Assembly (NCBI GenBank): GCA_963775235.1
Contig: CAVZHY010000004.1
Coordinates: 124,001-188,000 of the forward strand
Length of the DNA stretch: 64,000 nucleotides
DNA from: JBBDMC01 sp963775235
GTDB taxonomy: Bacteria; Pseudomonadota; Alphaproteobacteria; Rhizobiales; Kaistiaceae
Reading direction: 5' to 3'
Positions 16,432 to 25,154 of the stretch are shown piece after piece. A model generated the notes under the pieces. It made no database searches, was not told the DNA's origin, and was given only the letters and a program-made list of their open reading frames with translations. The position numbers and the translations under genes were made by a program. Each line of letters opens with the position of its first letter. The stretch's first letter is position 1.

Positions 16432-18645
16432 ATGAGTTCCCCACGGCGAAGTCGGTTCCTCCTCGCGGACGCTGACTCCCTCCAGAGCGCCACGCGCGCC
16501 GCTATCGTGATCCCGGCTGTGTTCGCGGTCGCCGACAAGGTGATTGCCCAGCCCCAGACGTCGATCATGGCCGCCTTTGGATCGTTCGCCATGCTGGTGC
16601 TGGTCGAGTTTGGAGGTCCTACCCGGACCCGCCTCGCCGCCTATGCCGGCTTGGGACTGGTTGGCGCGGTATTCACTACACTCGGCACTCTGTGCTCGCG
16701 CGATCCGTTGCTCGCCGTTGCGGCGATGGCAGCGGTCGGCTTCGTCATCCTCTTTGCGGGCGCATTCGGCAGCTACCTTGCCGCCGGGTTGACGGCCGCA
16801 ATGCTCACGTTCGTTCTGCCGGTGACGATTGCGGCGCCGAATTCGACAATTCCGGCCCGTCTCGAAGGCTGGGCGCTCGCCGTTGTCGCCGGTATCGGCG
16901 CAGCGATGCTGCTGTGGCCGACCCGGCAGAGCGCCGAGCTGCGCCGCGACATCGCGGTCGCGTTGCGCGCGATCGCTGCCTTCGCCGAGAGCGACCGCGA
17001 GGGCTCGAGCGAGGAGGCGCAGGCGGCGCGGCAAGCGGTCGACGGGCTCCAACGCCGCTTCCTCGGTTCCCAGCATCGTCCGACGGCTGGTGCCGCCGCC
17101 ACGGCTGCCCTTGCATCGCTTCCGGATGAGCTGGACTGGCTGCTCTCCTTTTTGGCGCCTTCGAGCGCGAATCCGCCGAAGCTGAAGATCGCATGTTCGG
17201 AGGACGAGGAAGCGCTGGCCGCAATCGCGGCCGTCCTTCGCCTCAGCGCCGACCGTCTCGAAGGCGGCGGCCACCGTCCTGACCTTGCCCGGCTCGACGC
17301 TGCGCGAGAGGGAGTTGCGCGAGCGGTGATGCGGCGCCTTCCCGAGCTGCTATCAAGTTTCGATGAAGATACCCTCATGGCGGCGCTGGATGCGCCATTC
17401 CGCATTCGCGCAGCATCGTACTCGGCCCGCCAGATCGCTGGCTATGCGTTGCTCGCAACAGGAGCCAAACCACCCGAGCTCAACGAGCGCGATCTTGCCA
17501 GGCCACCAGCCGGGCATCCCGGTCTTGTAACGACAGTGCAGACCGCCGTCGCTCACGTCGGTAGTGGCTCTGTCTGGTTCCAGAACAGCGTTCGCGGTGC
17601 TGTCGGCCTTGCAATGGCAGTCTTCATCGCCCAGGAAGCCGGCCTCCAACACGGCTTCTGGGTCGTGCTTGGCACGCTGTCGGTGCTGCGCTCGAATGCA
17701 CTCTCCACCGGCCGTTCGGTCGTCAGCGCACTCGCGGGGACTTCAATCGGGATCGTCGTCGGCGCCCTGCTGGTGATCGCCATCGGAACCCACGCGGCTG
17801 TCCTCTGGGCCTTGCTTCCGCCCGCAATCCTTCTCGCCGCGTATGCACCGAGGGCGATTTCGTTTGCCGCCGGCCAAGCGGCCTTCACCGTCCTCGTCGT
17901 CATCCTGTTCAACATCATCCAGCCGGTCGGGTGGACAGTCGGGATCGTTCGCATCGAGGACGTGGCGATCGGCTTCGCTATCAGCCTTGGCGTCGGCCTT
18001 CTCTTCTGGCCGCGCGGTGCGACCGCTCGCCTCCGTCGCGACCTCGCCGCCGCCTACGCCGGCGCCGCCGATTTCGTCATGGCTGCCGCGCGTCAACTGA
18101 CCGAAGAGGGCGCCGCCGATGCGGCGACCCAAGCCGCACAAGAGGCCGAGACGGGCATTCACCGCCTCGATGACGCCTTCCGTCAGTACCTGACCGAACG
18201 CTCCGCGACCAGTGTCAAGGTCGAAGACATTGCCGTGCTCGTTGGCGGAGCCACACGCGTGCGCCGTTCCGCGTTGTCACTTGCCGCGCTCGCAGCGATG
18301 GTGGATGCCCCAGCGAAGCTTGACAGCTGTGCCCGCCATCTCGATCATGAACTTCAGGCCGTGCATGCGTGGTACGTCACGCTCGGACACTCTTTGATCC
18401 ATCACCAGCCAATCCCGCCGCAGCATATCCGCGACCGCGAAGGGCACGCCAAACTGCTGGGCTGCATTCTTGATGCTACCCGCACGCGTCAGCCGGAGAC
18501 GCTCAATGCGGCCGTCGTCGTGCTTTGGGCAAGCCAGTACCTCGACCATCTCTGGCGCCTGGAAGGGCATCTTGCGGCGCACACGCTCGTCGCCGAGCCG
18601 CCGCGGCGCGGCCTGCCCACAAGCCTAAGGGCGCTCGCCTCCTGA
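16432..18645 (+). CDS. FUSC-family inner-membrane protein (aromatic acid efflux/fusaric acid resistance type)
   Basis: A 737-residue protein with two repeats of hydrophobic helices (about residues 15-170 and 375-545) separated and followed by soluble helical regions, the layout of YccS/AaeB/FUSC proteins. Readable helices include AAIVIPAVFAVADKVI, AMLVLVEFGGPTRTRLAAYA, then GAVGLAMAVFIAQEAGLQHG and WVVLGTLSVLRSNALSTG, the last typical of the second FUSC block. ATG 16432 (SSPRRSRFLLADAD) was chosen since 65 further upstream codons show no family character. Such proteins export organic acids or remain uncharacterised; the substrate here is unknown. Confidence 0.87.
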   Translation: MSSPRRSRFLLADADSLQSATRAAIVIPAVFAVADKVIAQPQTSIMAAFGSFAMLVLVEFGGPTRTRLAAYAGLGLVGAVFTTLGTLCSRDPLLAVAAMAAVGFVILFAGAFGSYLAAGLTAAMLTFVLPVTIAAPNSTIPARLEGWALAVVAGIGAAMLLWPTRQSAELRRDIAVALRAIAAFAESDREGSSEEAQAARQAVDGLQRRFLGSQHRPTAGAAATAALASLPDELDWLLSFLAPSSANPPKLKIACSEDEEALAAIAAVLRLSADRLEGGGHRPDLARLDAAREGVARAVMRRLPELLSSFDEDTLMAALDAPFRIRAASYSARQIAGYALLATGAKPPELNERDLARPPAGHPGLVTTVQTAVAHVGSGSVWFQNSVRGAVGLAMAVFIAQEAGLQHGFWVVLGTLSVLRSNALSTGRSVVSALAGTSIGIVVGALLVIAIGTHAAVLWALLPPAILLAAYAPRAISFAAGQAAFTVLVVILFNIIQPVGWTVGIVRIEDVAIGFAISLGVGLLFWPRGATARLRRDLAAAYAGAADFVMAAARQLTEEGAADAATQAAQEAETGIHRLDDAFRQYLTERSATSVKVEDIAVLVGGATRVRRSALSLAALAAMVDAPAKLDSCARHLDHELQAVHAWYVTLGHSLIHHQPIPPQHIRDREGHAKLLGCILDATRTRQPETLNAAVVVLWASQYLDHLWRLEGHLAAHTLVAEPPRRGLPTSLRALAS

Positions 18646-18658
18646 GGGTTGCGTCGAG

Positions 18659-18690
18659 GGCACGAAATGGTTCGGGCCTTGTTTCGTGCC
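18659..18690. terminator. Stem-loop between convergent genes
   Basis: GGCACGAAA and TTTCGTGCC form a perfect 9-bp stem with a 14-base loop, located between the FUSC stop (18645) and the isomerase stop (18719). Position suggests a bidirectional terminator, but there is no clear U-run on either side. Confidence 0.55.
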
Positions 18691-18718
18691 GGCGGCAAAG
18701 TGTAATGCCGGCCTTTCT

Positions 18719-19558
18719 TCAGCCGCTTGCCGCCCGGTTCGATGCATCGAGATACTGTCGCAGGAAGCGTCGGGCGGCTTTGGCCGCGCGCCTGGCGCGA
18801 TCCTTCGCCGATAGGTGAGCATAGGCCGCATTGGGGACTTCTACGCTAATTGGAAGTCGTGTCGGCAGGGCGTCGAGGAAAGCATGGAGTGGAAGTGCTC
18901 CGTCGCCAGGATGCAGCCGGCCACTGCGCGCCTCCTCGGCCAGCGTCTTATCCTCTGGCCGCCCCGCAGGAGCGTCGCAAAGCTGGGCAAGAGCAATGGT
19001 GTCGGGGGCCAATGCCCGGACTTCAGCGGGCGAGCCCCCCGAGCGTGCGAGATGCAGGGGGTCCACCAGCAATCCCAGATTCGGTCTTGCGATAGCGGCG
19101 CATATCGCTCTTGCTTCCTCGATCGTCGCGATCGCCCTGAACCGCATGAATTCCAGGGCAACACGCATTCCACGCTGGGCCGCCATTTCACTGATTCCGT
19201 CAAGAAGATCGGTTGCCCGCGCAAGTTCGGGATCCTCGCCCACCACCTGGACAAAGTCGAAACCGATCTCGGCCGCCGCATCCAGCATGGGCAGGTAGCT
19301 CTGCACCGCTGCGCCCTCGGCAAGCGTCAGTACTTCAGCGTCAAGTGCCTTCAGTCCGGTCGACGCGAGCGCTCGGTGAATATCGCGAATCAGTGATGGG
19401 TTCCCAACAGCCGAGGGCTGATCCGCGATATGGCTGGGGGAGCGGATGCGGAGGCCGGCCGCGTCGAACCCTGCCGCAGCGGCAACTTCGACATGCTCAA
19501 CCGGCCCCACCCCGTCCACCGTCAGGTAGGCGAGTGAGAGGGACCCCTCACGCCACAC
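18719..19558 (-). CDS. Sugar phosphate isomerase/epimerase-like TIM-barrel protein
   Basis: A 279-residue AP-endonuclease-2-type TIM barrel (xylose isomerase-like). Sequence landmarks are SLAYLTVDGVGPVEHVEVAA, AGFDAAGLRI, ALDAEVLTLAEG, VALEFMRFRAIATIEEA, LGLLVDPLHLARSGG (metal-binding Asp/His), and LPISVEVPNAAYA with the final metal-ligand glutamate. It probably isomerises or epimerises a keto or hydroxy acid intermediate. GTG 19558 was chosen because it lies just before the first beta strand; a longer form would be possible but reads through a hairpin. It is the last gene of the transport/P450 operon. Confidence 0.85.
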   Translation of the reverse strand: MWREGSLSLAYLTVDGVGPVEHVEVAAAAGFDAAGLRIRSPSHIADQPSAVGNPSLIRDIHRALASTGLKALDAEVLTLAEGAAVQSYLPMLDAAAEIGFDFVQVVGEDPELARATDLLDGISEMAAQRGMRVALEFMRFRAIATIEEARAICAAIARPNLGLLVDPLHLARSGGSPAEVRALAPDTIALAQLCDAPAGRPEDKTLAEEARSGRLHPGDGALPLHAFLDALPTRLPISVEVPNAAYAHLSAKDRARRAAKAARRFLRQYLDASNRAASG

Positions 19559-19585
19559 GGTCGATCTGCATTGCTGCCCGCAAGC

Positions 19586-19615
19586 GCGGCCGCCGGCGCA
19601 CAGGCCGGCGGCCGC
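19586..19615 (-). promoter_or_regulatory. Perfect GC stem-loop after the LIV binding-protein gene
   Basis: GCGGCCGCCGGC and GCCGGCGGCCGC form a 12-bp perfect stem with a 6-base loop, 10 bases after the stop codon of the binding-protein gene (19625). It separates that gene from the isomerase gene and could limit read-through or protect the binding-protein message. Confidence 0.75.
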
Positions 19616-19624
19616 TCTCATGCA

Positions 19625-20749
19625 TCAGGGTTGGCCCCACTTGCCATCGCGGAACAGAAGCACCGCTGTGCCGTAGTGCGGTATCCGGTCCGCGTCGATG
19701 CTATAGGTGCCCTGGCCGACGACGACCGGGACATCCTTCGTCTCCGACATCGCCTGGCGGATCCTGTCGCGGGTTGGCTCGGCCCCGGCATTTTTGACAG
19801 CGTTGGCGACGACCAACATCATCGAGTAGCCCATGCCGGCCCACCCGTCGGGGGCGACATTGTACTTCTTCGTGTAGTTGGCGATGAACGTCTTCGCGAA
19901 ATCGTTGACGCCGTTCGGCAGATAGTCGGCCGGAATGTAGGTGTTGTTCACCGCCGCGCCCGCCTTGGTGTATTGATCGGACGTCATGCCGGTGTTGCCG
20001 ATCAGGATGGCATTAGGATCGAGCCCGGCCTGTTTGGCCTGAACGACGATGTTCGCCCCCTGAGCCGGCGGGGTCGACATGAACAGGCAGTCTGCCTTGC
20101 TGGCGACGATTTTGGTGGCAAGCGCTGTGAAGTCCGTGTCAGCGGCCAGGATCAATTCTTCTCCCGCTATGTTTACGCCGCCGGCCTTGATGGTGTCGCG
20201 CAGGATGTTGCTTTGGCGGACATAGCCTTCGTTGTCTCGGATGAACACCACGAAGCAGGACTTCGGCTTCACTTGCTCGGCGACGGCCTTGCCGAGTTGA
20301 GCCATGTAGGCTTCAGCGATCTCGGTCGACTTGAAGACCCAGGGCCCCGCCTGCAGCACCGCCGGGTCAGTGGCGGTGGAATACATCGGCACCTTGAGGT
20401 CAACGGCGACGGGCGCGGTCGCCATCGCCTCGCCGGTCGACACCGGCCCGATGATCATTCCGACGTTGTCGGCGGTCGCCATCTTGTTGATGAGGGTAAT
20501 CGCCTGCTGCTTGTCGGACTGGTTGTCGGCGTAGATGACCGTGACCTTTGTATCCCCGAAGAAGTTCTTCGCCTGTAGCTCCTCCTCTGCCATCTTCACG
20601 CCGTTCACCAAGGGCGCGCCGACAAAAGCGAAAGTGCCGGTCGTGGCCATGACCACGCCGATCTTCACCTCGGCCGCCGAGGCACTGCAGGCGGCGGCAA
20701 TTTGCGCCGTGATCCCCGCCGCTATCAGTATTGAACGTGCAGTCTTCAT
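19625..20749 (-). CDS. Branched-chain-type ABC transporter binding protein (LivJ-like)
   Basis: A 374-residue periplasmic receptor. The signal peptide (ARSILIAAGITAQIAAACSASA, residues about 3-24) is followed by EVKIGVVMATTGTFAFVGAP, the conserved first strand of type-I periplasmic receptors, then VTVIYADNQSDKQQA, GMIIGPVSTGEAMA, VPMYSTATDPAVL and GWAGMGYSMMLVVANAV. In this family the ligand may be amino acids, aromatic acids, amides or other small carboxylates; the catabolic genes of the operon suggest a non-amino-acid ligand. ATG 20749 is preceded by GGGAGGAAGTG. It lies 36 bases after the LivF-type ATPase gene. Confidence 0.94.
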   Translation of the reverse strand: MKTARSILIAAGITAQIAAACSASAAEVKIGVVMATTGTFAFVGAPLVNGVKMAEEELQAKNFFGDTKVTVIYADNQSDKQQAITLINKMATADNVGMIIGPVSTGEAMATAPVAVDLKVPMYSTATDPAVLQAGPWVFKSTEIAEAYMAQLGKAVAEQVKPKSCFVVFIRDNEGYVRQSNILRDTIKAGGVNIAGEELILAADTDFTALATKIVASKADCLFMSTPPAQGANIVVQAKQAGLDPNAILIGNTGMTSDQYTKAGAAVNNTYIPADYLPNGVNDFAKTFIANYTKKYNVAPDGWAGMGYSMMLVVANAVKNAGAEPTRDRIRQAMSETKDVPVVVGQGTYSIDADRIPHYGTAVLLFRDGKWGQP

Positions 20750-20785
20750 CACTTCCTCCCTTGCATGCGGACGTGCTGTCCGCGG

Positions 20786-21508
20786 TTAGTTGCCGAGCAG
20801 TTCATTGGTTCCCAGATAGTGCGCGATGACCGCGGGATCATTTGCCAGATCCCCGCTCGGCCCGTCCTGCACGACCTGGCCCTGTTCGATGATGTAGGCG
20901 TGCGCGGCTGCTTCGAGCGCCTGCCGCGCATTCTGCTCGACCAACAGGATTGTGAGCCCGTCTGCACTCAGTGTGCGCAGTGCATCGAAGACCTGTTTGA
21001 CGACCAGCGGGGCGAGACCAAGGCTCGGCTCGTCGAGAAGAAGAAGCCGTGGCGATCCCATGAGGGCGCGGCCGACAGCCAGCATCTGCTGTTGGCCACC
21101 AGATAACGAGCCCGCCCGCTGTAGCCGGCGCTCCGCCAGGACCGGGAACAGCGCAAATATCCGCGATTGCAGATAGCGCGCGGGCCGGCCGTGAAGGGCA
21201 GTAGCTCCCACCTGGAGGTTCTCCAGCACCGTCATCTCGGGCAGCACCTGGCGCCCCTCGGGAACCTGGATGAGGCCCATGCGCGAAATCGTCCACGGCG
21301 AGGCATTGGTGATGTCCTTGCCGTCGAAGCGGATCGTCCCGGCTGCGGGGACAACGACCCCGCTGATGCAGTTGAGGAGTGTCGACTTGCCGGCTCCATT
21401 CGGCCCGATCAATGCCACGGTGCGCCCCGCCTCAACGGAAAGGGAGACGCCCCGGAGCGCCCGGATGCCGGCGTAGGATGCCGTCAGGTCCTTGACCTCG
21501 AGCATCAT
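20786..21508 (-). CDS. ABC transporter ATPase, LivF type
   Basis: A 240-residue ATPase of a branched-chain-type importer. Visible motifs are Walker A LIGPNGAGKSTLLNCISG, Q-loop LIQVPEGRQVLPEMTV, signature LSGGQQQMLAVGRALMG, Walker B LLLLDEPSLGLAPLVV and H-loop LLVEQN. It associates with the LivG-type ATPase to drive the LivH/LivM channel. Its start overlaps the stop of the upstream ATPase gene by one base, so the two are translated together. Confidence 0.96.
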   Translation of the reverse strand: MMLEVKDLTASYAGIRALRGVSLSVEAGRTVALIGPNGAGKSTLLNCISGVVVPAAGTIRFDGKDITNASPWTISRMGLIQVPEGRQVLPEMTVLENLQVGATALHGRPARYLQSRIFALFPVLAERRLQRAGSLSGGQQQMLAVGRALMGSPRLLLLDEPSLGLAPLVVKQVFDALRTLSADGLTILLVEQNARQALEAAAHAYIIEQGQVVQDGPSGDLANDPAVIAHYLGTNELLGN

Positions 21509-22263
21509 CAGCTCCCCAGGTACGCGTCGATGACCAGGGGGTTTTGCACGACGGCCCTCGGCTCGCCCTCGGCGATCAGTCGCCCGCCGTCGAGCACGTA
21601 CACAAACTCGCAGAGTCCCGTGACGAAGCGAAGATTATGCTCGATCAGAAGGATGCCGATGCCTCCCCGGACAATCTCCCTGAAGATTGCACCGAGGGCG
21701 CCGGCCTCCACGTCGTTCATTCCGGCCACCGGCTCGTCGAGAAGAAGCAACGTAGGCTCCGAGGCCAGGGCGCGCATCATCTCGACTCGGCGTTGGTGAC
21801 CATAAGCGAGTCCGCCAGCCGGGTGCCGCTCGTAGGCCGTCATCCCGAATCGCTTGAGGAGCAGACGAGCCCGTTCCCTGAGCTCGGCTGTCTCGCGGCG
21901 AGCCGAGGGCAGGCCGAGCAAGCTGGAGATGGTTGAGCAGCGCTCGTGCCGGTGAAAGCCTATCACCACGTTATCGAGGACCGTCGCCTCCGATAGCAAG
22001 CGGATGTTCTGGAAGGTCCTGGCAATACCGGATCGGCAGACTTCCGTAGCGGGCGCTTGGGTGAGATCGCGCTCATCATATACGATATGACCGGCGTCCG
22101 CCTTCAACATGCCGGTGATCAGGTTGACGACCGTCGTCTTTCCCGCGCCATTGGGACCGATCATTCCGGTGATCCGTCCGCGCGGGATCGTCATGACGAT
22201 CTCGTCGGCTGCGGTGACGCCACCGAAATGCTTGGAGACATGGTCAAGCTGAAGCGCGCTCAT
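21508..22263 (-). CDS. ABC transporter ATPase, LivG type
   Basis: A 251-residue ATPase. Walker A is IGPNGAGKTTVVNLITG, the Q-loop region is IARTFQNIRLLSEATV, Walker B is LLLLDEPVAGMNDVE and the H-loop is LLIEHNLRFV. The signature motif is degenerate: GGLAYGHQRRVEMMRALA reads AYGHQRR where LSYGEQRR is expected, with His replacing the usual Gln/Glu. The start overlaps the LivM-type gene by 20 bases. It forms a heterodimer with the LivF-type subunit. Confidence 0.95.
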   Translation of the reverse strand: MSALQLDHVSKHFGGVTAADEIVMTIPRGRITGMIGPNGAGKTTVVNLITGMLKADAGHIVYDERDLTQAPATEVCRSGIARTFQNIRLLSEATVLDNVVIGFHRHERCSTISSLLGLPSARRETAELRERARLLLKRFGMTAYERHPAGGLAYGHQRRVEMMRALASEPTLLLLDEPVAGMNDVEAGALGAIFREIVRGGIGILLIEHNLRFVTGLCEFVYVLDGGRLIAEGEPRAVVQNPLVIDAYLGS

Positions 22264-23137
22264 GGTCTTGTCCCTGGAGAGCGAGGTTCAGACGAGCGAG
22301 CTTACGACGCCGAAGTGTATCTAGAACCGTGTCGGCGATACCGCGCGGCATGTAGGTGATGACGACAACCAGCATCACGCCGTAGATGAGGATTCGGTTT
22401 TCCGCCAGCGGGCGGGCCAGCTCGGGCAGAGCGATGAGCAACGCGGTACCCACAATCGGACCGAGCACAGAGCGACGCCCTCCAAAAACAACGTACGACA
22501 GAATGCTGATGAGGAAGGGGAAGCCGAACTGGTTCGGCTCAAGAGCGTAGTTGTGGAAGGCATCAAGGCCGCCGAAGAAGCCAGCGATGGCGCCCGACAA
22601 CACAAAAGCAATCGCCTGATAGTAGGTCACTGAGATCGACAGCGACGACGCCATCGTCTCATCCTGGCGGATCGCCTCGAACGCCCGGCCGATGCGCGTC
22701 GCGTTGATTGCAAGCATCAGGTAGACGACACCCGCGGCGGCGATGATCAGCGTTGGCGTACCGACCACCTTCGGGATGTTGTTGAAGCCCATCGGTCCGC
22801 CGGTCAGGTCCTGTGCGAAAATGTTGAGAGAGACCACGATCTCGACGAAGGCCAAGGTGGCGATCGCCTGGTAGACGCCGCGAAGGCGGGCCAGTGGCCA
22901 TGACAAGACCAGGGCCACGGCTGCGCCCGCGACGGCGCCGGCAAAAATCGCGATCGGTGCCGGCCATCCATGGCGAACCCCAAGGATTGCCGCGGTATAG
23001 GCGCCAATGGCTGCGAGCCCCGCAGTCGCAATCGAGAAGACGCCCGAGCGCAGCACGATGTATTGGCTGAACGCGTATCCGAGATGCAGGAAGAAAAGAT
23101 CGAAAAGCGGTCGGTAGGCGACGTAGATGCCGATCAT
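22244..23137 (-). CDS. ABC transporter permease, LivM type
   Basis: A 297-residue permease with eight or nine hydrophobic helices. Typical pieces are GYAFSQYIVLRSGVFSIATA, WPLARLRGVYQAIATLAFVE, GFNNIPKVVGTP, and the coupling loop RIGRAFEAIRQDETMASSLS, then GFFGGLDAFHNYALEPN and FGGRRSVLGPIVGTALLIAL. It ends with a basic cytoplasmic tail. It overlaps the LivH-type gene by four bases (ATGA) and forms the translocation pore with it. Confidence 0.95.
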   Translation of the reverse strand: MIGIYVAYRPLFDLFFLHLGYAFSQYIVLRSGVFSIATAGLAAIGAYTAAILGVRHGWPAPIAIFAGAVAGAAVALVLSWPLARLRGVYQAIATLAFVEIVVSLNIFAQDLTGGPMGFNNIPKVVGTPTLIIAAAGVVYLMLAINATRIGRAFEAIRQDETMASSLSISVTYYQAIAFVLSGAIAGFFGGLDAFHNYALEPNQFGFPFLISILSYVVFGGRRSVLGPIVGTALLIALPELARPLAENRILIYGVMLVVVITYMPRGIADTVLDTLRRRKLARLNLALQGQDHERASA

Positions 23138-24024
23138 CGCGCCGCCCTCATGGAGCCCGCCGCCGCGCGGCCCAGCAATCCGTTCGGGCGCAGAAGCAAG
23201 ATCAGGAAGAGTATCGAGAAGCTGATCGTATCGGTCAGCCCCGACGGAAGGTAGGCGATAGTAAGCGTCTGTATCATCCCGAAGAGCAAACCTGCGAGAA
23301 GCGCGCCGGAGATGCTGCCCAAACCGCCGAGGATGATCACGACGAAGCCGCGCAGGAGGTATGGTTCGCCCATCAGGAAATCGATCGAGTTGAACGCAAG
23401 ACCGACGAGGACGCCGGCTGCGCCTGCGAGCGCGCCGGAGAGAAAGAAGGTCTGGAAATAGACAAAGCTCGGGTTGACGCCGCAGAGCACAGCAGCCCGC
23501 TCATTGCTGGCAACCGCCCGCACCTGCCGGCCGAAGGCGGTGCGGTACAGGTAGAGCGTGAGCACCACCGCCAGCACGGCGGCGCAGGCCAACATGAAGA
23601 GTTGAAGGGCCGAGACGCGCAAACCCGCAAATTCGAAAATCTTGATCGGAAATGTTCCGAACGGGAAACGCATCACCTGGGTGTTCGATATCCTCTGGGC
23701 GATCGTCGTCATGATCAGATTGACGCCGATCGACGATATGATGGCCCCGAACTCGGCCTCGCCGCTTTTGTGCAGACGCCGAAACGCCACGATCTCCACG
23801 ATGACCGCCAGAAGGCCAGCGCCGATGATGGCGAGGGCGAAGCTGAGCCAGAGCGGCAGCCCGGCCTCGACCGAGTACAGCGCGATGAAGGCCCCCGTCA
23901 TGAAGATCGCGCCATGCGCCAGGTTCAGGATGTGATGGATGCCGAACACCAGTGTGAAGCCGAGCGCAAACAACGCGTAGACGCCGCCGACAACCAATCC
24001 ATTCAGGATCTGCTGCGCGATCAA
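23134..24024 (-). CDS. ABC transporter permease, LivH type
   Basis: A 296-residue permease. The N-terminus QQILNGLVVGGVYALFALGF and the segment FGIHHILNLAHGAIFMTGAF are diagnostic of LivH. The coupling loop FGRQVRAVASNERAAVLCGV and the C-terminal FVVIILGGLGSISGALLAGL follow. It lies 36 bases after the NIPSNAP gene in the same transcript. It completes a full importer (LivHMGF plus binding protein) inside a catabolic operon. Confidence 0.96.
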   Translation of the reverse strand: MIAQQILNGLVVGGVYALFALGFTLVFGIHHILNLAHGAIFMTGAFIALYSVEAGLPLWLSFALAIIGAGLLAVIVEIVAFRRLHKSGEAEFGAIISSIGVNLIMTTIAQRISNTQVMRFPFGTFPIKIFEFAGLRVSALQLFMLACAAVLAVVLTLYLYRTAFGRQVRAVASNERAAVLCGVNPSFVYFQTFFLSGALAGAAGVLVGLAFNSIDFLMGEPYLLRGFVVIILGGLGSISGALLAGLLFGMIQTLTIAYLPSGLTDTISFSILFLILLLRPNGLLGRAAAGSMRAAR

Positions 24025-24060
24025 GGTGTAACCCTCATCCCCCTTGTCCGTAGTCCGCCG

Positions 24061-24375
24061 TCAGCGGATCGGCGAGAAGCTCGTCGGGGTCAGGATCTGC
24101 GATTCCTGTCTGATCAGAAGCGGCATGATTTCTGCCAGGAACGACTGCCAGCCCGGGTCGGCAGCGAGCGTAGCGCGTCGGCGCAGGCGATCGTCGAGTC
24201 CCTCGTAGCCCCACAGGTGGACGGTCTGGCTCAGCACGCCGATTTCGGTCGAGAAATAGCCGAGCAGATTGCCGAGAATACGCGTCTGGATCGACAGGCC
24301 CCGCGCCTGATAGGCAGACATGAAGGTCGGCACGGCGCCGGGATGAAACGTGTAGGTGCGCATTTCGACCAGCAT
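24061..24375 (-). CDS. NIPSNAP-family protein
   Basis: A 104-residue dimeric alpha/beta-barrel protein. MLVEMRTYTFHPGAVPTFMS is the characteristic first strand and helix, followed by GYFSTEIGVLSQTVHLWGYE and a helix with RRRRATLAADPGW. NIPSNAP proteins have no settled enzymatic function but frequently accompany catabolic operons. ATG 24375 fits the family N-terminus. It lies 17 bases after the SDR gene. Confidence 0.87.
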   Translation of the reverse strand: MLVEMRTYTFHPGAVPTFMSAYQARGLSIQTRILGNLLGYFSTEIGVLSQTVHLWGYEGLDDRLRRRATLAADPGWQSFLAEIMPLLIRQESQILTPTSFSPIR

Positions 24376-24392
24376 GGGCGTTCCCCGAAGGA

Positions 24393-25154
24393 TCAGAAGT
24401 TCGACAGGCCAAGGGACAATCCCCCGTCGACGACCAACGATGCCCCGGTCGTCCACTCGGCACGGATCAGATATTCGACACCCTCGGCAATCTCGTCGGG
24501 CGTTCCCACGCGGCCGACCGGATGATCATGGGCGATCGCCGCCATCCGCGCCGCGTGCTGCTCCTCGGTGAAAAGGCCGGCGCGGATATTGAGTTCGGTC
24601 GGCACGGCGCCAGGAACGACGCAATTGACGGTAATGCCCTTTGGACCGAGTTCGGCTGCCAGGACGCCGGTCAGCGCCTCGACCGCGCCCTTGGTGGCGG
24701 CGTAGGGCGAGGCGCCAGGATAGGCCCGACGGGTGTGAACCGAGCCGAAGAAAATGACAGCACCGCCCCTCTTCGCCAGATGCGGCACGGCAAGGCCGGT
24801 CAGCATCATCGGCGCCACCACATTGGAGCGGAAGATATCGGTGACGGCGCCCTCGTCCAGCTCGGCGATGGGGCCACGCAGCATGTTGCCCGCGCAATTC
24901 ACGAGTGCTTGCAAACCTTTGCCGTGCTCGACGGCAGCCTCAATCATGAGCGCGCGGTCGGCGGCAGCGGTGATATCGCCCGCGACCGCTCGACAGTTCA
25001 GGCCGGCCGCCTTCGCTGAAGCCTCAAGCTTGTCGGCGCGGCGGCCGGAGATCGTCACCCGCGCGCCGTGCTTTGCAAGATAGAGGGCGGTTCCCGCGCC
25101 GATCCCGGAGCCGCCTCCGGTGATGAGAACCGAAAGTCCTTCGATCGGTCTCAT
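24393..25154 (-). CDS. Short-chain dehydrogenase/reductase (SDR)
   Basis: A 253-residue classical SDR that oxidises or reduces an alcohol/ketone with NAD(P). It has the cofactor motif ITGGGSGIGAGTALYL, NCAGN, the catalytic Ser in FFGSVHTRRAYPGASPYAATKG (with Tyr and Lys in YAATK), the PG motif VVPGAVPTELN and the C-terminal VVDGGLSLG. ATG 25154 overlaps the stop of the ThuA-like gene (ATGA). It is one of two SDRs in the operon and they are only distantly similar, suggesting successive oxidation steps. Confidence 0.94.
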   Translation of the reverse strand: MRPIEGLSVLITGGGSGIGAGTALYLAKHGARVTISGRRADKLEASAKAAGLNCRAVAGDITAAADRALMIEAAVEHGKGLQALVNCAGNMLRGPIAELDEGAVTDIFRSNVVAPMMLTGLAVPHLAKRGGAVIFFGSVHTRRAYPGASPYAATKGAVEALTGVLAAELGPKGITVNCVVPGAVPTELNIRAGLFTEEQHAARMAAIAHDHPVGRVGTPDEIAEGVEYLIRAEWTTGASLVVDGGLSLGLSNF

